Notes under the pieces: generated by a model
What the model was told of the DNA's origin: nothing
Seen by the model: only the letters and a program-made list of their open reading frames with translations
Databases searched by the model: none
NCBI GenBank assembly: GCA_937625935.1
Contig: OW569375.1
Span: forward strand, 310,001-374,000
Direction: 5' to 3'
Length of the DNA stretch: 64,000 nt
DNA from: Tetramitus jugosus
Taxonomy: Eukaryota > Heterolobosea > Eutetramitea > Acrasida > Vahlkampfiidae
Translations under genes and position numbers: made by a program
Part shown: in pieces, positions 46,348-56,650 of the stretch
Layout of the letters: each line of letters opens with the position of its first letter
Numbering within the stretch: position 1 is the first letter of the stretch

Positions 46348-46596
46348 ATGTCAACAAGAGGACAACGACTATCACCACAATTACAACTAAAAATCGTTGA
46401 GAGGTACGATGTCGTCAGAGATACAACCCCTGTAGTCTTGCGACTGTCTCTGGATATCCGAACAGCTCGAAAATATCTCAAGCTTTCACCGTTACGTCCA
46501 TTAGGAACGCTGATATCTAATCAACTGCACAAGCAGTATCTTGTTCGATTAGTAGAACTATCGGTGCTCCTAGACCCAATCCTCTCTGGAAGTTGA
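46348..46596 (+). pseudogene. Helix-turn-helix fragment, possibly transposase N terminus
   Basis: The ATG at 46348 opens 82 codons. LSPQLQLKIVERYDVVRD, then TPVVLRLSLDIRTARKYLKL, has the spacing of a homeodomain-like helix-turn-helix as found at the N terminus of Tc1/mariner and pogo-type transposases (start of repeat, second helix, rTaxkYLk recognition helix). No DDE motif could be traced downstream, so this is at most a remnant. Confidence in the transposase reading is low. Confidence 0.35.
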
Positions 46597-46902
46597 AAGT
46601 GTTCTAGTCTACAACATCAGGAGACACAAGATTTTCTCGCGTTTTTCGAGCAGTTGAGGCCTTATCTTCAACACTACCATCGTTGTTTTTTTCTTCTCTT
46701 TGTTCCTTTTATTGATGCCATGACCAGATTCCAAGACAAAACAGTGTCCAAAACACCCTCGGTTGTCGAGAAGGCAGAAACTGAGCCTACAACGTCCATT
46801 ACAACAGGGCGGAGAATATTTTCGAAAGTTCCAGTTCTTCAAAGTTCCAGCAACTAGAAGAATATTGAACCAAAACGAAGCAGAAAACTACTGGGCACAA
46901 CT

Positions 46903-47727
46903 ATGAGCATCAAAGGCCCTCCAGAGGAGACAATGACCTCTCAACAGCTAGATATACAGTTCACAACAACAATAAATGAGCTAGCTCCGGGTTTAATTCA
47001 CAAGGACAACAGATATCTGTTACATATCAGTCGTGATTTCGTAAAGTCACATGCAACCACGAATAATGCATCTATGCCAAAAGTAAAACCAGGATATATG
47101 ACAGAGAATGAAGTGTTCACATGTCAGTTTGGTAGAAAGCAGAGATATTCTATTCCATGGGTTGTTGGTTATCTCCTGAGTAACTATTCAAATCTGAGGA
47201 ATTCCTTTCTTCATTGGATCTGTGACAAACTTGTCGTTGATCTCACTGCAACAACCAGTTATCTCGATACCACTGGGGTAAACTACTTCGCAACATATTC
47301 TCAGACACGCAATTCATACTCTTACAGTACGGATGATTTTCAATCACAAGACCACAGCCAGTTTTCTCATCCTTCTATGACACAGTATTGGACACCAACA
47401 TACCCCAATACACTACCTAACCAATTAACACATTCACAGTCTTGTATTTTGCAAAGAGATTCTGAAACACACACACGACAACCACAACAACCCCAAAGTA
47501 ACACCCCCTCATCAACATGTACATCGTCCAACACTAAAACGAAAATTGCAATTGATCAAGAGGTAATTGCAGCCAAAACTAATCCATTGTCAATCGATCT
47601 CTCTGGTAAAGATTCTGTGAGATATGAATGTACCAACTCCCGTCAAAGAATAACAGACCAGGCGATGATGCAAGAAAGAAGCATAAAGAATTCGATGACC
47701 TTGTTTCGGCAACGAAGGCTACTTTGA
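46903..47727 (+). CDS. Hypothetical ORF in the spacer island, 274 aa, possibly decaying
   Basis: The ATG at 46903 opens the longest frame between the two large paralogues. Residues 1-140 look ordered (RYLLHISRDFVKSHATTNNA, SIPWVVGYLLSNYSNLRN, LHWICDKLVVDLT); the rest is Gln/Ser/Thr/Pro-rich (RQPQQPQSNTPSSTCTSSNT). The end overlaps a second frame (47628 onward) that continues coding-like sequence, which suggests a frameshift. I do not recognise it. It may be the accessory protein of a mobile element, since it sits among transposon relics. Confidence 0.4.
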   Translation: MSIKGPPEETMTSQQLDIQFTTTINELAPGLIHKDNRYLLHISRDFVKSHATTNNASMPKVKPGYMTENEVFTCQFGRKQRYSIPWVVGYLLSNYSNLRNSFLHWICDKLVVDLTATTSYLDTTGVNYFATYSQTRNSYSYSTDDFQSQDHSQFSHPSMTQYWTPTYPNTLPNQLTHSQSCILQRDSETHTRQPQQPQSNTPSSTCTSSNTKTKIAIDQEVIAAKTNPLSIDLSGKDSVRYECTNSRQRITDQAMMQERSIKNSMTLFRQRRLL

Positions 47728-48388
47728 CCATCAAAATTATGACTATCATGACCATCTTAATAACTTCTGTCGTGTTTGAACCTCTAAATGCTCCAGTTCC
47801 TGGGAAAATTCAACTACTGGCATACTACTTCAGGAACAACATGAATGAACTTAAATCTATCATTGTGCACATTATGAATCAATGCAAAACCAAAGCAATT
47901 GAGCTAAGGAAGATAACACAGATGCAAGCACTCTATACTTTCTTGACTGGCATCTCATTAGTTTGGGGAAGTTTGAAGCCCTTCGAAAATTCTTCAACTT
48001 CTCTGCTGTATTGAAGCATAGCAATACCATTAATAATATGAGACAATCTATTAATACAAAAGTCAAATCTCATTTCCAGTACTTGCCAACTGGTACACAA
48101 TCAAACGAGTCAGCCGAGAACATACCTACTTCTGCAAGACAATCCAAAAAGAAGTCCAAAAAGAACAAGAAATCATCTGTGAGTAGTGCTGGTATGGGAC
48201 ATTGTGTGGATCCAGTGAAAATCGTTTTGGAATTATTGGAGATTGAAGAAAATGAATCCGGTGACTTGGATCATTTGAAGCAGAAACCATTAACGAAAAT
48301 CAGTGTTGATGGCTCAAAAGGGGTTGTGGTGATGACATTGACTCTTTTGAACAGTATTTTTTGCCGTTCAGTCCCGCGACTCATGTAG
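47628..48388 (+). pseudogene. Continuation of the decayed coding region in shifted frames
   Basis: One frame (47628-48014) reads KKHKEFDDLVSATKATLT and KTKAIELRKITQMQALYTFL. Near 47965 sensible reading moves to another frame (KFEALRKFFNFSAVLKHSNT, then QSKKKSKKNKKSSVSSAGMG and VVMTLTLLNSIF), ending at 48388. At least two frameshifts are therefore needed to connect 46903-48388 into one product. Function unknown. Confidence 0.35.
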
Positions 48389-49010
48389 TCTGATGGAGAT
48401 GAAGGTGAAGAGGAATTCCGTACTCATTTCAAACATGTAATACCTTCACTTTCACATCTCTCCACACATGGTCTGAGATACAAAGATCAGGAATTTTAGT
48501 GCGAATTATTTGTTGTGAATGACTGGAAGGCCTTCCAGCACTTCACCAATATGTTCGAAGATGGCATGTTCTGTGGTCACTGTCAACTTTCGGCCGAGAG
48601 ACATGAGTCTTACACCCCAGACCCGGTGACCCAGTTATAACCAAAGGATTATAGTATTCCACAATGGACTTGTCGGTGCTAAAATACGATACTGTATGTT
48701 GCATTGCAAATGCAGATCCCATGAAAACTTGATGACCAATACTCTCTTCAGCAGAAATGATTCAAAGTTGTATGATTTAGTTGCAGATAGGTACACAATG
48801 AACGCACTGAATAATAAAACACACAACAAATAATTACATTGATATTTTTTTTCGCACCAACTAAGGATTCGCGCACAAGAAGATGAAAGATTAATATTTG
48901 AATTGGGGATCACAATTTTAATACTATATTGCCAAAACCTTTGCAAGATTGGAAATTTTCTCTATTTTTAAACGAGAAATTCCGGATCCCAATTTGCTGA
49001 ATTGAGTTAT
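48389..49010. other. Spacer with possible zinc-finger remnant, no intact gene
   Basis: No intact gene. A short plus-strand stretch near 48550-48600 reads NMFEDGMFCGHCQLSAERHE, with a C-x2-C pair reminiscent of a BED finger, but it is isolated. The rest is AT-rich with scattered stops. Confidence 0.35.
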
Positions 49011-49779
49011 ATGGCACACGTCCTTAACTTAGTAGTTCAAGAATTTTTGAGCGACTTGAAGTCAGGCACCGGTTCATGAACCTCAAGAAATGTGTAATAC
49101 AAACACAATTCCACCTGTAAATATCACACCTGTCCAGAACTTTCCTTACTGTTTATATCACTAGGTAGCCACAGAGAGTAAAAGATTGGGCTTCTTTACA
49201 TCATTTGGAAGGACTGGTATCGAAAAGAATTCAGTATGACGTAGCTACTCGGTGTTCTTCCACATTTCGAATGGTTGATACGGCCTTGGAAATGAGAAAG
49301 GCTTATAACCGGTTTGTGGTGACCAATTATGATACAAAGGTGCAAGACTTGAAAAAGAATGGGAGTATCTCAAGCAGCTTCATCAAATTCTTAAAATATT
49401 CAATGATTACACCCTGAAGGTTTCATAGAGTGCACCACAGATCTATACTAGTTTGTATGATTATATGGAACTCGATGACATCATTCGAGATTTATGTGAA
49501 CAGAAGAATTTGCCAATATTGACGATGTCTTCGTGTCTGCAGCAAATTCAGCACTTAAAAAATTCTGCAAGTAAAACGATATTATGGATAACAATGATAG
49601 ATAGGGTTGATCTTTTGCATGAGCAATATAGAGTAGTCAAAATGGCTTTCAACATTGTACCACAAATCAAACAGAACATAGTGAGAGTGAAACAACAACA
49701 ACAGAGTGGAATCATGATACCAGTAAAAGACCTTCTCATAAATGACTATGATACAAGTGGTCAAACCCTAGAATTCTGA
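49011..49779 (+). mobile_element. hAT-family transposase relic, C-terminal half (plus strand)
   Basis: Conserved hAT blocks occur in canonical order but different frames. MAHVLNLVVQEFLSDLK begins at 49011. QYDVATRCSSTFRMVDTALE is at about 49229-49290, where the usual D-x-x-TRWNST now reads DVATRCSST. KEWEYLKQLHQILKIFNDYT is at about 49350-49410 in a shifted frame, then YTSLYDYMELDDIIRDL after 49440. The Trp-to-Cys change, at least one frameshift and internal stops show that it is dead. No terminal inverted repeats or 8-bp target duplication were recognised. The matching N-terminal half lies on the other strand at 49850-50410. Confidence 0.65.
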
Positions 49780-49849
49780 TGCTCCATGCAATACATCATC
49801 ATCACCACCATCATCATCGACTACAACAACACGACCACCAACAACCCCT

Positions 49850-50410
49850 TCAAAACCAATAACATGTGGCAATTTCGTCCCTAAGTTGTAAGTCAGATAT
49901 CATTGCACGATTATTGGATGTATTGTCACTTTCTTCACTATACCATACTCTTTCAAACAATTCAAGACCTCGAGCATATGCCATATTCTCACCAGTATGT
50001 TCTCCCTGTAATTCCGAGAAGTCCAAAATCATTTCCCTCTTTTCCAATCCAATGTCCCATGATGAATTTAAACGCCATTTTGTTAACACTAGTCCACACA
50101 TCCAGTGATAATGCAATTGTGGTTATATAAGCAGTTCATTCTTCAACTTGATGTTGAGCTCTCTATACTGACGGAATACTTCATAAAACCATTGGAACCA
50201 TTTGCTTTTGACAATGGTAAATGGTAGATCCTCATGAACTATCAGATTTGATAGTGTATGTATTGTATTCAGCTTGATTGTTTCTTTTTCTTGAAGAAAT
50301 GTAATATTCTTTGGTTTTGTAATGTTATGGTGTGGACAACCCTTTTCCCATTTTCTGCTGCCTGCATCGATGCACATTCCAGTTATGGTGATCCAAGAAT
50401 AAAAATACAA
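49850..50410 (-). mobile_element. hAT-family transposase relic, N-terminal half (minus strand)
   Basis: Reading down the minus strand from 50410: a possible BED remnant (KWEKGCPHHNITKP), then NLIVHEDLPFTIVKSKWFQW, the hAT block before the catalytic domain (50123-50410). After a frame change come WRLNSSWDIGLEKREMILDF and DFSELQGEHTGENMAYARGL, then ESDNTSNNRAMI (49850-50116), the equivalent of the conserved DNASNN block. The next conserved block, AHVLNLVVQ, is absent on this strand but present at 49011 on the plus strand, so the element appears split by inversion. Confidence 0.65.
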
Positions 50411-52027
50411 TTTTGCCTAGGACCAAGTGGAGGATGATGAATCATTTGAAGAAATGGATGAAGGAGAAACAGATGATGAGACGTTAGATGGTGCCATTCG
50501 ATGAAGATCCGATGTTGGAGGAAAAGATCAGAGACTATCGAGTAAACCATAAGGGTGACATACTACTTTTTAACAGTTATTGTTGTTCCGACTAAATGCA
50601 TTGTCGATTCAAACGACGATAGAGCTCTTCGGACTTTACAAGAATTGAAGGTATGCACACTTCATTCTAATGTACTGTTATTGTATTTCGCTTATCCGAA
50701 CAAGTGTAAAGTGCTTCATGAAGTCAGTCTTTTCGTGGAAAGTAGAAGATGGAACTCAGTTGTTGTATATGGTTTATCCAGAAGCACTTATAGAGTTTCA
50801 TTTTTTAACTATGCGATTGAATGGTTTTCTATGAAGCACCATCACGATTACATAACAATAGTTGTGTTAAATTCATTGATGGAAGGTAATCTCGTTTAAT
50901 TGTAATCGATAAATAATTGGAGTATTGTACTTCAGGTTATTTCGAGAGAGTCATTTGATATCATTTGAAGATGTTAGAAATCCTGTCCTTGTCTGGATGA
51001 AGGAGGAAACGGTGCTGGAATGGCTTCTTTTGGTTGAAACTTGGCACAATATTTTTTTACCCGATCCCTTCTTCTTTCTTCATTAGCCGTTTGAGTGCCC
51101 TTTACGGCCAAAAATACCCTGTTTTTTACTAATTTCGAAATGGATTAAACTATAGATGTCAAACTATGTTACTTATGTTTGCATCGTTCATGGTTGCCAC
51201 CAGAAATGACTTTAAGTTTTAGGTGAATTTCACATGTCGCACTGCTAACCTTCTCATTTCTGTGATAGTCCTGATACTGTCTAAGCAATCAAGTGTGCTG
51301 TTGTCTTAACTTTGCTCCTAGAAAAAACTCGGTCAGTTTATGTCTTATAGTTGAATCGCTTGTGCTGCTGTTTAATTAACAAGTTGTGTTCCATGCGTCA
51401 TATTAGATTGGAGCAATCACGCCTTCGGCTTACACTTGACCTCGACCTCGACTTGGTCTCAGAGGAAAAATGACCCCCTAGAGACTAACCGTGTGCGCTT
51501 CTTGTTTATTCAATAGTGTTGTATGTTTCTGGTTTAATTGGATTGGCCAAATGATGACCTTCAGGCCGCACTTGAGACATCTTTCCAAACTACTATTCTT
51601 GTAGAATGCTCTAATTAATTGGTGCATTAAAGAAGTTTCATGTAGTTGTGACCAAAGTCGGTAAAGAGTTTTGGTCCTTCTGTTGGAGATTTCGGAAGTT
51701 TCCAGATATCCAATGCTGGTCAACCCTCTAAAATGTGCTCAAAGGGGAGATATCTTGTATGCAGAGCTTCCACACAAGTTCTGTTCGAATTCTTTACTCA
51801 ACTCTCCACTCTTTGACGATGAGGGTCAGATCTTCTTGGTAAATCAGCTGGATCTGATTCTTTGGGACTCAAACACAGAACAAAACGAGTCCTTCGACTC
51901 GCCATCCACTGTCTGTTCTAGACCTTGGGAGATGTGAATTACCTGTGTTACATATGAAGCGACCGCCCCAATTCAACGTAGAAGTGACTGAATTCAATTT
52001 TATTCCAAGGGCATGTAATTTGGCCTC
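50411..52027. other. Gene-poor AT-rich spacer
   Basis: No gene is supported. A plus-strand frame at 50555-50899 (114 codons, starting from ATG-like MTYYF) has mixed composition (ELKVCTLHSNVLLLYFAYPN) and may be a relic. Two overlapping frames near 51478-51937 on opposite strands cannot both be real and neither is recognised. A short GACCTCGACCTCGACTT repeat lies near 51440. Confidence 0.4.
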
Positions 52028-55000
52028 TTAAACTTCAGTGTACCAATAGGCCTTTGGCAGAGTGTATTGTTTTCCACCTGAGGTAACAACAACTGTGGCA
52101 CGCAATCCCTTGACACTCGTGCTTGGAACTGTACACCTCACTTTCTTGTTCGATACAACAGACAGGTTGGAGCATGATTTACCATCGATGGTCACTGTTG
52201 TGTCACCTGAGAAGCCATATCCTCGAACGCTGATCACATTTCCTCCAGCCATCAATCCTCGGAAAGGGAAAACGGATACAATGTACGGTAGATTCCAAGG
52301 AACAGGTTCTTGAGGTTTGAGGATATTCAACATATTTGGACCATAGTTTGTGCTGATGATAGAGCCATCGAAGCCCATCTCTGTGCTCAATCCTCCATAT
52401 GCAGAGTTCAACTCTGCCAAGAGGCTTGACTTTACGATACTCTGTCCGTCACTGGATAAGGTGACATCGTACAATCCACCTTGGTAGTGACCAATGATCA
52501 AATGCCCACGCATCTGACCTCCAAATGTATTGGCAGTGTACTCAAATAAACCATCGATACTTGATGTAAATCTTCCAATTCCTTGGGTGTACTCTCCTGG
52601 AATGCTTGGAGTAGTCACACTTCTGAAAACACATTGTCTTGGATCGTTCATTGCTTTGGCTCTCGCTCTATTCGGATGACCATAATATGATCCTTGAGTG
52701 ACAATCATGAGTTCATCCACAGTTGTTTCTCCATCCTTTTCTGTTGTACAGCTCGTAGACATCTTTCCATAGATTCCTGTTGGACCATTGTCAGTTGCAT
52801 AAAGGAGACCATTGGAATGAAGAACGAGATCATATGAATTCTTGATTCCAGAAGCATAGACAGATACATCCAATCCATCATTCTGAACCCCATTCTCACT
52901 GTCGTTGTTGGTGTATCTGACATTTCCCCTGAAACTGGATCCCTTACTGATTTTAGCGATAATGATCGATGCAGACAACTGTTTTTCAGTTTGAGTCTCA
53001 GATGGTGTAAGCGGTCCAGGTAGACCACCATTCGTGTTACTGCCGATACACACTAACAAATCCAGGTTTTGATTGAATTCAAGACCGTTTATGCCATGAT
53101 CTCTCTCACTCACCGGGAGTCCAGTAATGAGATCCTGGACAACATTCATTCTTGAACCAGACACAATTGATACTCCTCCCACTGCATCAGTTGTCGTATC
53201 ATGATACAGGATCGAATGTGTGACATAAATGTATACATTACCAGTGTTCGCAAAGTCTTTGGGATTAAAGTTAATTCCCAGAATGGATTTTCCATCAAAT
53301 ACATCGCTTGTCACAGTATCAGTGACCGCCATTGATTCATCGAGTGTAAATCTCGTCAAAAGTCCTTCGACAGATCCAACATACAACTTCTCATCAGGAC
53401 CAAATTTGACAACAGTCGGACTTGTAACAGAAACCAGTCCACTGTACTGGAACGAAACTACTGAAGAGGTATCTGAATAGAGGAATTGCATGACATTACT
53501 GGTAGTTGCGGGAGTGGTGACAACCACTGAAGCTGAAATGGCAGAGGAAGCAGGAACAACACATCCAATTGTCGATGAATCCTTCACTTGGACGTCTGTA
53601 CATGCTTTTCCTCCAATTGTAACAGTTGTTCTCGAACTGGAGTAGAAGAACCCAAAACCAGTGATCGTTATTCTGTAACCACCAGCCAACCCACCAGAAG
53701 GTGGATAGATGCTGTGGATAACCGGTTTCACGAATTGCTGATCAAAAGAGAGTGCGGATGCAGGAATTATCTCATTGGAAGATCCAGGTGGTTTCCAGTA
53801 CAACTTGACACCCTTTCCTCCAGCAGCTTGGAAGTAGATGACTCTGAAAGATTGCTTTCCCTTTGACAAACTCGTGGTTCCACTTAAAGTTTTCATTGAG
53901 TGAGTTCCATCGTGGTTAATGACTGTCACTCCATTGATAACTAATTTGGATCCGTCATCACTCTCCAAACTAAAACTATAAGTTCCTGATGTTGGAGTTG
54001 TGATAAAGCCCTTGAATTCCAAAGCAAAATTGGAAGTGTAAGCAGTTGCAGGGAAGTTTGTTTGATAATTAATTCCATTTGATTCGATAAGTCCATAATC
54101 AGGTTTCGTGCTATCGATATCAGGAATCTTGGTCAATGATGAGGAATATTGATAATAGTAAGTTTCAACTCCATTGACAACAGGAGGCAACACAGTGATC
54201 GTAATGATTGCAATATCCGCATTACCAGCAGAGTCAACAACCTTGAGTCGAATAGGATTGACACCCACAGGGATTCTAGCTGAAATAACTACACCCGTGC
54301 CCAATACTGCATCTCCTAACTTCCACTCATAACTCACGAGAGTTGCTGGTGGCAATAAGTGAGTGTGAGAACCTTGTCCGTTCAGTGTGACTGTAACATA
54401 TCCAAGATCTTCAGCATCGGTGATTGAATAGTCTTCTCCAGGCACAGAATGAGCAGTATGATCAGAGGGTCGAGTAATCGTAAAATCAACACCATTACTT
54501 GTTGTAGAGCCCTTTTTAACAGTGACGCTCGTCAAACCAGTGTACCCAGCAGGTACGACTGCTTGAATAGATGTCGAACTCTGAACAGTTGTTTGTACTG
54601 CCGCGATAGTACCAAAATAGGCTATACAACCACTTGCAAAGTTACGACCAGTAATTTGAACAGACTCTAATGGGAGAGAAGAAACTGGATTAATGGAATT
54701 AATAGCGAGACTACCTGGAAGTGAACAAGGGCAAATTGAGGGTGGAGGATATGCAGTCGATTTGAGAACAACATGAATTGCAGTAATCTTTGGATTTCTT
54801 GCAATTCTCTCCAATCCAATCTTGAGAGTGCCTGATGACGTTACTGTTGCCTCAAATGTCTTGACCGATGCAGCATAAGCTCCCACTTCCTTGTAAATAT
54901 CAAAACCGCTCAATACCAACTTGTCTTGGAGGTAAATGTCAGTGACACGAACTCCAACTTTGAATGCTGTTTCGAAAAACTCTGAAAAGTGAAGGTTGAC

Positions 55001-55324
55001 AGTGTACACTCCTGTGTCTAAACCAGGAATTGTATAGGCAAGTTGTGTACTCACATCATTCCATCTTTCAAACCTGTACAGATCTTGTTCCTGAGTATTG
55101 GCGAATGTAACTCCTGATGTCTTGTCCATGGTACCGACATTGAAATATCTGTCACCCAACCATAAATTACCACTCTTGTCAGTGTATGAGTCAAGGCTGC
55201 CTGCTCTGATACGTATTTCTGATAATGTCATAACACAATCCAACAGAAGAAGCATCATTGCGAGAGCCACAATCTGTTTCTTGAGTATTGACAGTGTGCA
55301 ACTGTCATTAAATTTCAATAGCAT
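52028..55324 (-). CDS. Large secreted multidomain protein: malectin, IPT, PKD, PA14, IPT, beta-propeller, IPT (copy 2)
   Basis: The ATG at 55324 gives 1098 residues, nearly identical to the gene at 41750 from the signal peptide (KQIVALAMMLLLLDCVMTLS) through malectin, PKD, PA14, IPT, propeller and terminal IPT, with scattered substitutions only. The difference is the linker module between malectin and PKD. Instead of polyproline and Cys-rich sequence it has an IPT/TIG domain (LAINSINPVSSLPLESVQIT, GRNFASGCIAYFG, SVTVKKGSTTSNGVDFTI), corresponding to about 54464-54750. Predicted role as for copy 1: a secreted or surface carbohydrate-binding protein with a sugar-dehydrogenase-like propeller. 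Flanking DNA outside the coding region is unrelated to that of copy 1. Confidence 0.9.
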   Translation of the reverse strand: MLLKFNDSCTLSILKKQIVALAMMLLLLDCVMTLSEIRIRAGSLDSYTDKSGNLWLGDRYFNVGTMDKTSGVTFANTQEQDLYRFERWNDVSTQLAYTIPGLDTGVYTVNLHFSEFFETAFKVGVRVTDIYLQDKLVLSGFDIYKEVGAYAASVKTFEATVTSSGTLKIGLERIARNPKITAIHVVLKSTAYPPPSICPCSLPGSLAINSINPVSSLPLESVQITGRNFASGCIAYFGTIAAVQTTVQSSTSIQAVVPAGYTGLTSVTVKKGSTTSNGVDFTITRPSDHTAHSVPGEDYSITDAEDLGYVTVTLNGQGSHTHLLPPATLVSYEWKLGDAVLGTGVVISARIPVGVNPIRLKVVDSAGNADIAIITITVLPPVVNGVETYYYQYSSSLTKIPDIDSTKPDYGLIESNGINYQTNFPATAYTSNFALEFKGFITTPTSGTYSFSLESDDGSKLVINGVTVINHDGTHSMKTLSGTTSLSKGKQSFRVIYFQAAGGKGVKLYWKPPGSSNEIIPASALSFDQQFVKPVIHSIYPPSGGLAGGYRITITGFGFFYSSSRTTVTIGGKACTDVQVKDSSTIGCVVPASSAISASVVVTTPATTSNVMQFLYSDTSSVVSFQYSGLVSVTSPTVVKFGPDEKLYVGSVEGLLTRFTLDESMAVTDTVTSDVFDGKSILGINFNPKDFANTGNVYIYVTHSILYHDTTTDAVGGVSIVSGSRMNVVQDLITGLPVSERDHGINGLEFNQNLDLLVCIGSNTNGGLPGPLTPSETQTEKQLSASIIIAKISKGSSFRGNVRYTNNDSENGVQNDGLDVSVYASGIKNSYDLVLHSNGLLYATDNGPTGIYGKMSTSCTTEKDGETTVDELMIVTQGSYYGHPNRARAKAMNDPRQCVFRSVTTPSIPGEYTQGIGRFTSSIDGLFEYTANTFGGQMRGHLIIGHYQGGLYDVTLSSDGQSIVKSSLLAELNSAYGGLSTEMGFDGSIISTNYGPNMLNILKPQEPVPWNLPYIVSVFPFRGLMAGGNVISVRGYGFSGDTTVTIDGKSCSNLSVVSNKKVRCTVPSTSVKGLRATVVVTSGGKQYTLPKAYWYTEV

Positions 55325-55584
55325 GTCTAATTGATCGTATTATCTTTTCTCGAATTGTACGGATGGTTTAATTTGTTGGTTTCGTGGTTGTGTGGTGGTC
55401 TCGAGTCCACTATTAACAACAAACTTCTTCCAAGATCAAAAAAGTACCTCATGGTATGATTGGATATAAAAGATGACACTCATGAGATTGGTGATTATTT
55501 TTCATTATTGTTGGTTTTTTTTTGCCAGTCCACAAGGTAATAATGGTATCTTCGTGTCACAAAACTTTGAATCCATTTAGACGC

Positions 55585-56565
55585 TCATTCTCGCCAATTA
55601 GTCAACCCATGCAGCAGACCTGGGATTTCATCTGGCAATTCTCTTGCAAAGAATCCCAATTTGCTGCCCATTCTTTCTGAGAGTACTTCCCCTGCTCTAC
55701 CGTGCAAATAACATCCCCAAGCAGCAGCTTGTTGTGGTTGGCAATGACGAGCTGCAAGGCCTGCGATAACTCCGCTCAGCACGTCTCCAGAACCTGCAGT
55801 GGCTAGTCCAATATGTCCTGTTTCGTTGTGATAAACAATAGATTGGGGATCACTCGACACAATAAAACTTTTGTGCCCTTTGAGAGCAATCACAGAGTGA
55901 AAGAGAGAGGCAGCTTCCAGAGCATACAGAATAGGATTATCACATATTTTCTCCTTCTTTTCAAGGAGGAGGTGGGCCATCTCCCCTTGATGTGGTGTCA
56001 TGATTACGTTGCCATTCAACCTATGCAATGCTTCCCTGGGGAATTTGTCCTTGGTAAAACATGTGAGACCTGCTGCATCTAGTATTACAATCGGACCATT
56101 AGATTCACTCGTTCTAACCTTAAGCTGTGGCAGTAACCGATCAATGAGCCTGCAGGCCTCTTCCTCATCAAGCATTCCTGGTCCGATCAATACAGCATCA
56201 ACCATGTTTGCCTGGACTGCAATGATATCAGCAGCACTCGCAGAGATGTGTCCATCTCTTGTTTCAGGCAACTGATAAATCCTTGCCTCAGGTATGAATA
56301 AGCCCATCTGTGTTGAAATACTCTCAATGGTGGCCAACCGAACCTTTCCAATACCTGTTCTCATGGCCGCCGACGCAGCTAATATCAACGCACCTGGAAC
56401 TTGCCTTGAACCTCCCACAATCAACAACTTTCCTCTCGATTCCTTGTCTCCTGTGTCAGGCGGAGACGGAATAATCCACTCCTTCAAAATTTTGTCGTTC
56501 AACCGGACAACTTGTCTAGCAAAGGAATGAGAATTCTGGTCTTGATCATCAGTGTTCGCCCCCAT
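55585..56565 (-). CDS. ADP/ATP-dependent (S)-NAD(P)H-hydrate dehydratase
   Basis: The ATG at 56565 gives 326 residues (a TTG four codons upstream is ignored). It shows YjeF C-terminal (ribokinase-like) motifs in order: GKLLIVGGSRQVPGAL (46-60), VDAVLIGPGM (122-131), IVILDAAGLT (159-168), IMTPHQGEMAHLL (188-200), and the catalytic GLATAGSGDVLSGVIAGL (253-270). The enzyme repairs hydrated NADH/NADPH using ADP or ATP, working with an epimerase (NAXE/YjeF-N) that is not fused here. No targeting signal is obvious. The motif spelling GLATAGSGDVLSG is of the bacterial rather than animal style, so bacterial ancestry is possible. Confidence 0.93.
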   Translation of the reverse strand: MGANTDDQDQNSHSFARQVVRLNDKILKEWIIPSPPDTGDKESRGKLLIVGGSRQVPGALILAASAAMRTGIGKVRLATIESISTQMGLFIPEARIYQLPETRDGHISASAADIIAVQANMVDAVLIGPGMLDEEEACRLIDRLLPQLKVRTSESNGPIVILDAAGLTCFTKDKFPREALHRLNGNVIMTPHQGEMAHLLLEKKEKICDNPILYALEAASLFHSVIALKGHKSFIVSSDPQSIVYHNETGHIGLATAGSGDVLSGVIAGLAARHCQPQQAAAWGCYLHGRAGEVLSERMGSKLGFFARELPDEIPGLLHGLTNWRE

Positions 56566-56650
56566 TGGATCTCGCAAAAGAATGGTAGTGTTTGGTTTTT
56601 TGAACTTTTTGTATTCAACTCTATTTATATTGTGCTAGTGCATTTTATAC

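Noticed and set aside
51478-51937. Two overlapping opposite-strand frames
   Set aside because: Neither has coding-like composition or recognisable motifs, and both cannot be real.
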